Part shown: positions 45,001 to 54,065 of the stretch, in pieces | Numbering within the stretch: the first letter of the stretch is position 1 | Layout of the letters: every line of letters starts with the position of its first letter | NCBI GenBank assembly: GCA_030248215.1 | Contig: JASANG010001705.1 | Coordinates: 38,713 to 102,712 of the forward strand | Direction: 5' to 3' | Length of the DNA: 64,000 nucleotides | From: Enoplolaimus lenunculus | Taxonomy: Eukaryota; Nematoda; Enoplea; Enoplida; Thoracostomopsidae | The notes under the pieces: generated by a model | What the model saw: the letters and a program-made list of their open reading frames with translations, nothing else | Databases searched by the model: none | What the model was told of the DNA's origin: nothing | Made by a program: the position numbers and the translations under genes

Positions 45001-48000
45001 TAACTAATTAACCATCATTTTTACCCGGCTCCGGCAAGTTTCGTTGACCTCCGGCTCCGGCATTTTTCGCCTCCGGTTGCACCCTGGCATAGGTATATTT
45101 AATTGCTGTTGGCAAGTAATTTCAGCTAACAAAACAGTTAAAAACCTGTATTCCTGGGCGCTTCTCGACCAACATAAACGTATATTTGATTAGGATTACG
45201 TGTTTTTGGTACATCTGTCCAATTTAAATAATACGTATGAAACATGATAACATCGGCTTCGGCTGCTAAGCTTTTATTTTTCGTGAAAATGAATGGCAAA
45301 TGTTGGCATGGAGCCTAAAGCATCCGAAAAAACCTGGTTTAAACTTTGACAAGGTTTTGGTTTAAATTGCGTTTTATTTCACTATCAATTTGGGTTGCTC
45401 GAAAATTTACGTACTTACTTATAAGTCGCGTCTTAGGTAATTACTTAACTATAAGTAACTACTTAAGTAAGATTTCAGAAACCCAGCCAATATATATGTT
45501 CATATATTGCTACAGTCTTTTAAAATGATAGGCGCTGGTTTACGGGAGAATAAAAGCCAACTGGACACGTTGTGCCCCCCTTAAAACTCAACATGGAGTA
45601 TGTATCGCAGCCACCTTAGTATATTATCAACAGATGAAATTGCGCAAATTGAAATGAAATTTGACAGCCTTCCCTGGCGATTTGTTGTGCGTTATGAATA
45701 CGGTTTTTGAAATATAATAACTTTGCAGTCTTGTAAGATACGATTTTCATGACCATAATAGCGTCATGGATTTTAAACTTGAAATAAATTTGTAATTTTG
45801 TTCATACCAAGTGTTTTTGGTCCTGCCTGGTATTCAAGTGGTCGTGAGCGACAGGCTTGAGTTGTTATAGCTGGACAGTGAAAAATGATCCGTTGGATTC
45901 ATTAATCAAAATTACAGCACATCACCTGTCAAACCTTGAAGATAAAATCCTGAAGGTGTTCCGATCCAGTCAGAGGCTTCTGATAATATACCACACTTGA
46001 GGATAAGTGGCGGAAATGAATGGTGCTCATGAGAAGCGCTTGCATAATGTAGGTATTTTTGATTTTGTACAACGGCCAGTGATTGGCTTAATATTGTATT
46101 CAGAATTATTGCTTATGCTATTTGATTGGCTTAATGTTGTATTAAGAATTATTGCTTATGCTGTTTGATTGGCTTAATGTTGTATTATGAATTATTGCTT
46201 ATGCTATTTCATTGGACAGTTTACGTAAATTCGCTTTGATTTTGTACAACGGCTAGTGATTGGCGTAATGTTGTCTTAAGAATTATTGCTTATGCTATTT
46301 CATTGGACAGTTTACGTAAATTCGCTTTGATTTTGTACAACGGCTCGTGATTGGCGTAATGTTGTATTATGAGTTATTGCTTATGCTATTTCGTTGGACG
46401 ATACTCAGCGTAACTTTTTAATATTCTATCAATGAAGTTTATATTTTCTAACGCGCCCCTACCCCCTGTTTTCAGGGTGTGTACGCATTTTTAATTCTTC
46501 ATAGGAATCCATTCTAATAACGTGTCAAAGATGTGTTGAACTTTTAGTAGCCGTAGTAACGGGCCTGCTGGCAAAGGTTGGGGGGAGGGCGTGCACGGGC
46601 GGTTCAGCCCGCCAGGAAAAAGTTCGGCCACAACTAGAAAATTTTCAACCTTGCTTGTAAGCCAACGAAGCTTTTTGTATGCCCCTCATGAAAAATAATG
46701 ATCTCTCCCCTAGCAAGATGAGCTGGCTACTGGCCTGTGTAGTAGGTAGAGCGGCACTATTTAGCCGCACCTGGACGCATTCAGTCAGTAGGATTGTTAA
46801 ATGTATTATAATATTGTTTTACATGCGCTGATGAATATCCTGCATACCGGAACTGAAACTTTTAACTCGAGTGTCAATATTTACAAATCTGAATTTTTTA
46901 GGAAAATGATGCCTCAGGCTTAGATCTGTTCAAGGATAATTCTTAATTAGTTTAGCCGCACCTGGACGCATTCAGTCAGTAGGATTGTTAAATGTATTAT
47001 AATATTGTTTTACATGCGCTGATGAATATCCTGCATACCGGAACTGAAACTTTTAACTCGAGTGTCAATATTTACAAATCTGAATTTTTTAGGAAAATGA
47101 TGCCTCAGGCTTAGGTCTGTTCAAGGATAATTCTTAATTAGTGTGATATCTGCTGTTGCTGGTCAACCCACAGTAGCATATCTATGTATTAAAACTGGAA
47201 CGCCCTACATACGTATTTTGGGCAGCGTTTTAATCACATTTTCTTTACGTTACGTATGTAAATTAAGAGTATGCTTTTAGAATACCTATTGTTTCGGATG
47301 TGCTCATATACCTGCAAAGCACTAGAGCTTTTCAAAAAAAGTTTGTTAATTTCGTTCTCTTGAAGGGCCCAGGTAACAAATTAGTCTAGGGCCGCGAAAA
47401 CCTTAGTCCAGTAGCACATGTGCGCAACTAAGTGTACTAGTGAATTTTATTAAGGTGCATCAGAGTTTTTGAAATTTCTGGTTGTTTGTTATTTATATTC
47501 ACGTGTCATGGAACACAGGGCACTGGTGCTAGCATCTATGCTAAGACATGTGTCTTCATAACTTGAAAAGCTCAAGAATAGGGGGCACTGCAACTTTTCA
47601 ACTTATAATTAATACACTGTAAATTCCAATGAGTTAATTAATCAATTCAGACGGAAAGTTAGTTAATTCTGAGTTAACAACAGAAACCTTTAGCTCACTC
47701 TGAGTTTCATTGATTCTTGCTCGGTAACTTGATTAATTAAATCAGAATGAGTCGAAACAACTCAGAATTCTGAGTTCTAAAAGTCATAATTTAGACTAAA
47801 GTGATTCAACTCATTCTGATATATAATCAACTCACTGGAATTAACAATGTACACACTGTTTCAAATACGGAATGTGATTTTTACTGGCGAATGTTACATG
47901 ATGATGTTAAGGTATGAACAATGACCGCCGGATACACAATGATTGAAAGCAACTGAAAAATCCCGGAATCACATACGGTTTATAAACAGACAAAATGTTA

Positions 48001-51000
48001 TCCAATAGCTTAATAGACACAAAACTAGAGTCAACCTGTCCAGGTTACAATTCGAACTTGCAGAAATAAAGCAGATTTTTATACATTTTTGTTTGTATGA
48101 TTGTTAAGGGCTTTTGCAGACAGAATATACAACAAGCTATATAGCGCACCCGGCCAATGTTACTTTTAGAACCGTAACAGTAGATTAAGTGTATTCCAAG
48201 CCTAAGCCTTGTCGGATTTGCAAGGTATTCGGCGTGCGTGTGTCGTAATACAATGTAGCTTGTGGGAGCTCTGATATAGACGCGGCCGGTAGTAACAGTT
48301 TACTAAACAACAAGATAAGTATTACGCTGCTAAATATTAACGCAATGGTTAAACTTCCGCTAATATTTAAAGTTCTCAATTGCTCCAAATAAACTCCAAT
48401 CAGGAGATGCTAAGATTACACAAACTCCAATAAATAACTCCAGTAAAACTCCTATAGCTCCAGCAGCTCCACGTCTCCTTAACTCAACTCCAGAAAAACT
48501 CCAATTCACTCCAACATACAACAACTCCAGTTACGCTAATTACCCAGAACGTGCCGGCAGCATATGTTGCCTACTTCAACCTGCACGACACTTAATACAA
48601 CTGTAACCCGAAGATATTCAACCAAAGTCTAAACTATTTCAGTAAAACTCCGTAAATACACAATTATTACCTAACACTGTACTCCGAAAGAAAACTAGAA
48701 AAGTTCCGATGAAAGTAAATATAATAATAGCTTCAAAAACACGTCAATTCGCTAAGGTAAAAGAGACTTAGGAGGCCCAGGGATACCCGATATAACGGTA
48801 ACTAAAGAGAAAAATACCAAACCCGCCAATTTTAGGTAAGTTTAAAGAAATTTACATGGCTGTGCCACCTACAAGCCTAAGCATTGCAAAAGTGTGTTCC
48901 TAAACCTAAGCCTAAGCCTAAGCAAATAATGTACTCTAGAATCTAAACCTACTCTTTTACAGATCCAACATAAACCTAGGACGTCTCTAAAAGTAACATG
49001 AACCTCGCTTCCAATGGGTATAAAAAATATTATCGTTTTTATCTGCAAACTCTGCGCTTACAGTTGATATTCAGTTGAAAAATGAAATTCAACTCCTTCA
49101 TACTTGAAACTCGTTCATCCTGAAATATATGATATTGACTTACAAAATGGCGTTCGCGTGTCGTTATTATCTTTGAATGAAACTTTGTGTAAATTAAAAT
49201 TAACTTTTTTGATTTGTTTCGCTTTATCTGCTTGCGTTTAAGCGAATCCGTGACATTTGTTGTATTTCGATGTTGCAACATTGTTGCCGACGTCTGAATA
49301 TCATCATAAAAACTTTAAAATATTTATAATTCATTGAGCTTTGTATATTTCTATGAAACTTTTGTGCTGTTCAAAAATAAACTTATCTATCATTGCAACA
49401 CGCTAGTGTTTACAATATATGTTTCAAACATAGAGAATGCACGCTTTTTGAAAGTTTTGCACAATGTTCTCTGCAGGAAAGCATAGCTGGAATGAGATAA
49501 CTTACGTCTTCGACGCCATACACAAATTGGACAGCTAAACGTCTCATTTAAATTGTTATTAAAAGTTTGATTTTGTAATTTCCAAAAAAGTTGTATTACA
49601 AATATGTATTTACCATAGCTAGTCGATATTGTGTGATGCTAATGACACCGTGCAATAGATTACGTGTCCCTGCGATGTTTGTTCTACGGAAATTGCTAAC
49701 TAAGACAATAATATTTTGTAATAACCTCCCATGCATTATTGCTTAGAACAGGCTGCTTTTTGGTGGATTGCAATGGAGCAAGTGTACGCTTTAGACATAT
49801 TTTGTTTAGGCTTAGGCGTACGCTTAGGAGTAGTCTTAGCATAAAACCTCACCGTATCCCATGTAAAAGAAAAAACTAGGTAAAAGTGCCCCTAGAATGG
49901 ACAGATTGTGATATGTTTCGCTTGAAGCATCTAAAAGATTTTCAACAAGGGTTAGTTAGACCATAGATCAGTAGGTAATGCTTATAATATTAGCTCCATA
50001 ACTTCTATGAAAATAGTTGTCATCTATATCTTTGACGACTGTCTTTCAGTGTTAACACGCTTGCGGTCAGTGAAACAAGAAACATATGGGCCCAACGAAC
50101 TTTCACCTGTTAAGCTATAAATTGACACTATGGGTTTTCAAGGCGTTCTACAGTACAGCTCTCAACATGCCTTTCGTATAACAGCCAGAGTTGCTTTTTA
50201 AAAGTTATCTCAAATCAGCGCCAGCAGAACATGTTCTTTGAAATATTTTGCAACGCTTGAATTGTATTTTCTTGATAAATAGCTTAAACATGTCACGGCA
50301 CAGAACATAATTTGGAAAAGTTTCTCGATTTCACATCATCAAATTTTCATGGTAAAGAACTTCAAACCCGCAATTATCGAAACAAAATGACAGAAATTGC
50401 TTGAGCGCTGTTTGCATCATACTTAAATTACGTCCGACTCTAAATTGCTTCGCTCGCGGTATGGTAAAGCTGAGTCGGCAGATGACACAAAACTTCAAAC
50501 CCGCAATTATCGAAACAGAATTACAGAAATTGCTTGAGCGCTGTTTGCATCATACTTAAATTACGTCCGACTCTAAATTGCTTCGCTCGCGGTATGGTAA
50601 AGCTGAGTCGGCAGATGACACAAAACTTCAAACCCGCAATTATCGAAACAAAATTACAGAAATTGCTTGAGCGCTGTTTGCATCATACTTAATGTACGTC
50701 CGATTCTAAATTGCTTCGCTCGCGGTATGGCAAAGCTGAGTCGGCAGATGACACAAAACTTCAAACCCGTAATTATCGAAACAGATTTTACAGAAATTGC
50801 TTGAACGCTGTTTGCACCATACTTAAATTACGTCCGATTCTAAATTGCTTCGCTCGCGGTATGGTAAAGCTGAGTCAGCAGATGACACAAAAGTTCAAAC
50901 CCGCAATTATCGAAACAGAATTACAGAAATTGCTTGAGCGCTGTTTGCATCATACTTAAATTACTTCCGATTCGAAATTGCTTCGCTCGCGGTATGGTAA

Positions 51001-51979
51001 AGCTGAGTCGGCAGATGACACAAAACTTCAAACCCGCCATTATCGAAACAGAATATTTTCTATTTCCCCTGAGACCTACTTTTATGCTAAGATTCGAACT
51101 CCAGTGCATGCATTGGGAGGCGTATACCATCACCATTCAGCTATAGGAGCTTGACGCTTGAGCCCGAGGGGGCTCTCACGTCTTGTGGTGATTTAGTACT
51201 ATGTATACGTGTTGCAATTGTTAAACGCGGTGCGATATATTATTTAACGTATATGCACTGCGCTGAGTTGCCTATAGGCAACTCAATGTGAGAAGGGGTT
51301 AATATTGTGGGCGTCCGAATCACAACGTCATACTTGGATGCCACGTCTTTTTCATACTTTCAGTTTTTTGGTCTAGAAGCCTTAAGATGCAGCGGCTGAA
51401 CTTTTAACGAGGACCTTAAACCATTTAGATTTTGATGGTTTTTTGCGCGAAATTAGTCTGCTTTAGATTATATTTTTTGCTTGGCTTAGGCTTAGGCTTA
51501 GGAATATATTCATTCTTACGCTTAGGCTTAGGCTTAGGAATATATTCATTCTTACGCTTATGCTTAGGCTTAGGCTTAGGCTTGGGCTTATACTCATTCT
51601 TATGCTTAGGCTTAGGTTTAGGCGTATGAATATGTTTATTATGCTGTTCCGCTCCTGCTGTTTACATTGGTTAAAAGGTTAGCATTTTCTAATTCTATAT
51701 TAATATAAAAAATCAGCAATAAAAAATCATCGCTTTGTAAAATTCAAAACTTACGCTATTCCTCCATTCAAATAATGTGTCCGTATCGTTAACAACTACA
51801 GGACGCTTGTTTTGTTGTACTTTAAGTTGTTTTTTATCTGCAAGTTGAAGTTTTTCAACTCCAAGTTGAAATTGTGTTTCAACTTCAAAACTTTTATTAT
51901 TTATAAATACTAACAAAACAACTGTCACTACTATGGTGAACAGTGTACATAATTTGTAATTATGAATTAAATTTACCAT
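41397..51979 (-). CDS. Alpha-1,3-fucosyltransferase, GT10 family (5 exons)
   Basis: Exons on the minus strand: 51979-51755, 49227-49144, 45314-45146, 43323-43138 and 42022-41397. All junctions agree in phase (0,0,1,1), giving 429 residues, normal for GT10. The enzyme transfers fucose from GDP-fucose to GlcNAc-containing glycans in the Golgi lumen. Seen: a type II signal anchor (about residues 10-26), a stem, AADV-like ADVIMFH, then NWTLTYRSDSDVPAPYG, WFVSHCDTPSER, HRYGLCG and the acceptor/donor-binding motif FAAENNICKQYITEKYW...TVPIVL, followed by VPPNS and YFEWK, with a C-terminal cysteine pair region ending KWWFEDGNVC. The last donor has an alternative 9 bp downstream. Introns total over 9 kb and are filled with transposons. 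The stop codon lies in a MITE. Appears functional; acceptor specificity (alpha-1,3 core or antennal) cannot be read. Confidence 0.9.
42120..42264. mobile_element. TTAGGC-type MITE, family A, array almost lost
   Basis: GGCCCATGTAAAAAATCAGA and TCCCTGTTGTTTACATTGGCC ends with only one or two hexamers between. Lies in fucosyltransferase intron 4. Confidence 0.85.
42958..43124. mobile_element. hAT-type MITE family F, good copy
   Basis: AAGCCCGTAGCCAAGGGATG and AAGATGAGCTGGCTACGGGCC are the inverted ends. Its right edge is about 5 bp from the alternative donor of fucosyltransferase exon 4. Confidence 0.85.
43138..43323 (-). CDS. Fucosyltransferase exon 4
   Basis: Acceptor ATTTTAAG, donor ATCG|GTAATG (alternative GTAG|GTACTC, exon then ending at 43129). 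Encodes IPGFFNWTLTYRSDSDVPAP and YGRF, the conserved donor-nucleotide region of GT10, then a lysine/glutamine-rich segment. Confidence 0.9.
43385..43804. mobile_element. MITE family P, full-length copy in fucosyltransferase intron 3
   Basis: TACTGTATTGACCCGAATAA to TTATTCGAGTCACTACAGTA; 420 bp with the standard interior. Confidence 0.92.
44227..44585. repeat. Dispersed repeat L, copy 2
   Basis: From TGAGCTGAATTCAACGGTAC to GTTCATATTCCGTACCTCCA, parallel to 38442-38770. Lies in fucosyltransferase intron 3. Confidence 0.78.
44741..45086. mobile_element. hAT-type MITE family G in fucosyltransferase intron 3
   Basis: CAGGGTACAACCGGAGGTCT and CCTCCGGTTGCACCCTG ends. Four GGCTCCGGCAGAAAATC(G/T)GT-type units follow the left end. 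The flanking octamers CAATAGGC and GCATAGGT match at five of eight positions. The 151- and 80-codon frames here are the repeat. Confidence 0.88.
45146..45314 (-). CDS. Fucosyltransferase exon 3
   Basis: Acceptor TTTTTTCGGATGCTTTAG, donor ACAG|GTTTTT. Encodes APCQHLPFIFTKNKSLAAEA, DVIMFH and IYVYVGREAP, the N-terminal Rossmann-like part of GT10. An in-frame stop directly upstream fixes the acceptor. Confidence 0.9.
46069..46400. repeat. Tandem repeat of CCAAT-box units in fucosyltransferase intron 2
   Basis: Units of about 43 bp (GATTGGCTTAATGTTGTATT, then ATGAATTATTGCTTATGCT) and a longer unit of about 96 bp with ACGTAAATTCGC and TACAACGGCTAGTGATTGGC. At least five GATTGGC or CATTGGA inverted CCAAT boxes recur in the same orientation. 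Confidence 0.9.
46559..46737. mobile_element. hAT-type MITE family F
   Basis: CGGGCCTGCTGGCAAAGGTT and AAGATGAGCTGGCTACTGGCC ends with the CTTGCTTGTAAGCCAACGAA core. In fucosyltransferase intron 2. Confidence 0.8.
46761..47142. repeat. 191-bp tandem duplication, nearly identical
   Basis: TTAGCCGCACCTGGACGCAT starts at 46761 and again at 46952. The two units run to TTCTTAATTAGT and differ by a single base that I can see (TAGATCTG versus TAGGTCTG), so the duplication is recent. No transposon ends. Confidence 0.95.
47615..47850. mobile_element. MITE family D in fucosyltransferase intron 2
   Basis: CACTGTAAATTCCAATGAGT start and CAACTCACTGGAATTAACAAT end. Confidence 0.82.
48152..49003. mobile_element. 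TTAGGC-type MITE, sub-family B, split by a 660-bp insert
   Basis: GGCCAATGTTACTTTTAGAA to CTCTAAAAGTAACATGAACC. At about 48212 the array is interrupted by foreign DNA and resumes at about 48873 with AAGCCTAAGCATTGCAAAAG. Lies in fucosyltransferase intron 2. Confidence 0.85.
48212..48872. other. 660-bp insert with CTCCA-rich tract and a signal-anchor-like open frame
   Basis: On the minus strand, 48388 down to the junction encodes MEQLRTLNISG followed by a strong hydrophobic helix (SLTIALIFSSVILILLFSKL) and a short polar tail, the shape of a type II membrane anchor. Upstream of it on that strand lies a TGGAG-rich tract (CTCCA on the plus strand, about 48385-48535). No transposon termini were recognised; the source is unknown. 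Confidence 0.45.
49144..49227 (-). CDS. Fucosyltransferase exon 2
   Basis: 84 bp, acceptor ACGCAAGCAG, donor TTTT|GTAAGT. Encodes KSKKLILIYTKFHSKIITTR, then ERHF: the K-x-IL-x-Y strand that opens the GT10 catalytic domain. It is the shortest exon, but splice sites and phase are good on both sides. Confidence 0.75.
49390..50350. repeat. Inverted copy of the 34.6-35.6 kb composite segment
   Basis: CACGCTAGTGTTTACAATAT, a TTAGGC-like MITE core (about 49724-49866), one foldback arm (ACTAGGTAAAAGTGCCCCTA to ATGGGCCC) and the adjacent spacer to TTGATGATG-complement at about 50340. Only one arm is present, so as a foldback it is incomplete. It ends directly at the 133-bp satellite. Confidence 0.88.
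50345..51050 (+). repeat. 133-bp satellite array, about 5.3 units
   Basis: CGCTCGCGGT recurs at 50451, 50584, 50717, 50851 and 50984 (spacing 133-134). Units share ACTTCAAACCCGCAATTATC and GAAATTGCTTGAGCGCTG and differ by a few bases. The array starts within one unit and ends within another, abutting a truncated tRNA-like MITE. The short open frames across it are not conserved. Confidence 0.95.
51051..51302 (-). mobile_element. piggyBac-type MITE with tRNA-like sequence, copy 4, truncated
   Basis: Reverse orientation. The TTAA and CTCAATGTGAGAAGGGG end is intact at 51302, with the GAGTTGCCTATAGGCAACTC palindrome. The other terminus is missing where the satellite joins at about 51050. A and B box-like motifs are retained. 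Confidence 0.88.
51455..51672. mobile_element. TTAGGC-type MITE, family A, in fucosyltransferase intron 1
   Basis: TTTTTTGCTTGGCTTAGGCT, several TTAGGC arrays with GGAATATATTCATTCTTACG spacers, and CTCCTGCTGTTTACATTGG end. The left terminus is lost. Confidence 0.82.
51755..51979 (-). CDS. Fucosyltransferase exon 1 (signal anchor)
   Basis: Starts at the ATG after GTGGTATA and ends at donor AGC|GTAAGT. Encodes MVNLIHNYK, a hydrophobic stretch (LCTLFTIVVTVVLLVFI) and a polar stem: a type II Golgi anchor. It is the only ATG exon upstream of the catalytic exons with matching phase. An overlapping 93-codon frame on the other strand is taken as a shadow. Confidence 0.72.
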
Positions 51980-52270
51980 TATACCACACCTGCATATTAC
52001 ATAGAACCTATGATAATTTGGTTGGAATTAAATCAGGCAAAGAATCATTTATAAACTGGTATAATTTAAAATTTAGTAATGTTATTGTCTGTTTGGTAAA
52101 TTATCCAAAAATTCTTATCTGTATGCGAGATATTTCGGATAGTAACCCAATAGTAACTGCTCTAAAGGAATGGAGTTGTGCACTGAAAAAATACCGCAAT
52201 GAAGCAACGATTTTTGTTCAATAGACATTAATATTTAGAATTTGTCAGTGAAACGCCAATATTGACAAGT

Positions 52271-52650
52271 GGGCCCATGTATAGAACAGAGCCGGATCGT
52301 TTTCCGGCGGGGCTGTAAATTTATGCGTTTTGGTAGATGTTTTGTTCGGAGCGTACGACAATTTCGATAGCGAAATTTTGTAAAGTATTACAAAATTTAT
52401 CTGTTTGGTGCGTTTAGTTTTAACGTTTGGCCCAATTTTGAGAAAAAATTGTCGAGATTTCGTGCAAAAATAAGCGTAGATTAAAACGAATTAACAACAC
52501 ATTGCAGATATTTGCTAAAATTGACTAATTATATATCATTTTAATTACCTAATCTCACCGCACCTCTAGTTTCACCTCCAGCTCGGGCTCCGGCAAATTT
52601 TGTTTACCTCTGACTCCGGCTCCTGTATTTTTGCACCTCCGGATGCACTC
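52271..52650. mobile_element. Sub-family C end fragment joined to an eroded family G MITE
   Basis: GGGCCCATGTATAGAACAGA and CCGGATCGTTTTCCGGCGGG are the start of a TTAGGC-type element. From about 52313 the sequence is G-like (GACAATTTCGATAGCGAAAT ... GCACCTCCGGATGCACTCTG). Confidence 0.7.
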
Positions 52651-52724
52651 TGCGTAGCAATCTAGAATACCGAACCCAAATGTTCATTTTTAGCTGGAGT
52701 CAGATGTTTTTAGTTTATTTATTC

Positions 52725-53270
52725 CAGGCCCGTAGCCAGCAGGGTACAACCGGAGGTGTGCCTCCGGCTCCTGCTCCGGCAGAAAATCGGCCTCCGGCTC
52801 CGGTAGAATTTTTGCCGGAGGTTCCGGCAATTTCGGTACTAAAATTTTTGCACAATTTAGCAAAATTAATCTGTTTAGTGTGTTTCGCTTTACTTTTGTC
52901 ACAATTTTCAGAAAAGAATTTCTGAAATTTCCCAGAAAATTAACGTAAAACCAAACCGCTAAACAACATATTGCAGGTATTGACTAAAATTAACTAATTA
53001 ACCATCATTTTTACTACACAATTTCGCCTCGCCTCCGGCTCCGGCTCCGGTAAGTTTCGTTGACCTTTGGCTCCGGTATTTTTCACCTCCGGTTGCTCCC
53101 TGGTAGCCAGCCCACCTTGCTAGGTGAAGGGCTAAACATTTTTCAGGAGGGGTACTGAAGGGTTTTCAATGAGTTGCTAGCAAGGTTGAAAATTTTCTAG
53201 AGGGACCAAAATGTTTCCTGGAGGGGGAGGGTTGAGCCCTCCTGCCCTCCCCGCCTTGACTACGGGCCCG
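52725..53270. mobile_element. hAT-type MITE family F split by family G
   Basis: CAGGCCCGTAGCCAG opens the element and GACTACGGGCCCG closes it. The flanks ATTTATTC and ACATATTC match at six of eight. The G element sits 15 bp inside. Confidence 0.88.
52740..53102. mobile_element. hAT-type MITE family G nested in F, exact 8-bp duplication
   Basis: CAGGGTACAACCGGAGGT to CACCTCCGGTTGCTCCCTG. The octamer GTAGCCAG, part of the F terminus, is duplicated exactly at 52732-52739 and 53103-53110. Confidence 0.94.
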
Positions 53271-53279
53271 ACATATTCA

Positions 53280-54065
53280 TACATTTTTAGTGCGAATTGA
53301 ACGAACTAATAAATCACCGCATTAATATCAAAATTTCTCGCCACTCATTGTGTAATACATCTCCAGATATTATGAAGCAAAAAATATTAGTTTTTCACCA
53401 AAAATTTCAAATCTTTACAGTTGCTGTTCGCAATGTCTGTATGTAAATTGAAATTCGGTATTCTTTATGCCAAAAGCGATTGTCATTAACTACAGCAGAT
53501 TAAAATCTGCTCGGAGGCTTTGCTGGAAATAAAAAGACTGCAGAAACTAAAAATGAGTAAACGTCGTATTTGGTTGCCATTAAAATTGTAAACAAAAACG
53601 TATTTCGCAGTCACTGCTGATATTGAATTTGATGGCTTTAGAAAGAACAGTAACAAGTTCCATCGCTTAAGCTGGTTAATTCAGGACATGTTTTGCGGCG
53701 TTAAAAGTTACAAAAACACGAAGCCTGAGTCAGATGCGACGCTTTTTATGGATGAGCAAATCTGAATTGACGGCACAGGGAGGAAAAACTGTGGACTCGC
53801 CGTAAGTTTCATTTTGAGTTGTAATAAGCATTCAGTTAAACAGAGTTCGACAGAAACAAAACTTAAAATTATTTTGATTTTGATTATTCAGATTTTTTTG
53901 CTAATTTTCTAACAATTTTAAAAATTCGCCGCAAAATTTGTATACTTGAATTGAGTCAGGAAAGCAAAACGTTCTGGGAATCCATAGATGTTCGTCGAGT
54001 TTCTCGTTTCCGCTTTTTATATTTAACACAACATAGTTAATATCTTCCTTATCCTTGCAAAAATT
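53280..54065. other. No gene firmly recognised; one exon-like open stretch
   Basis: Between about 53607 and 53770 the plus strand is open (IEFDGFRKNSNKFHRLSWLI...) and ends in a stop. A donor-like GCC|GTAAGT follows at about 53802. I recognise no family and could not find partner exons. Confidence 0.3.

Noticed and set aside
44552-45007. 151-codon plus-strand frame with PAPAENR repeats
   Set aside because: Translation of the GGCTCCGGCAGAAAATC units of MITE family G.
50345-51050. CRISPR-like or tRNA-gene cluster
   Set aside because: Continuous 133-bp satellite without unique spacers; box-like words are too close together for a tRNA.
51943-52224. 93-codon plus-strand frame overlapping fucosyltransferase exon 1
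   Set aside because: Antisense to a better-supported signal-anchor exon; no known motif.
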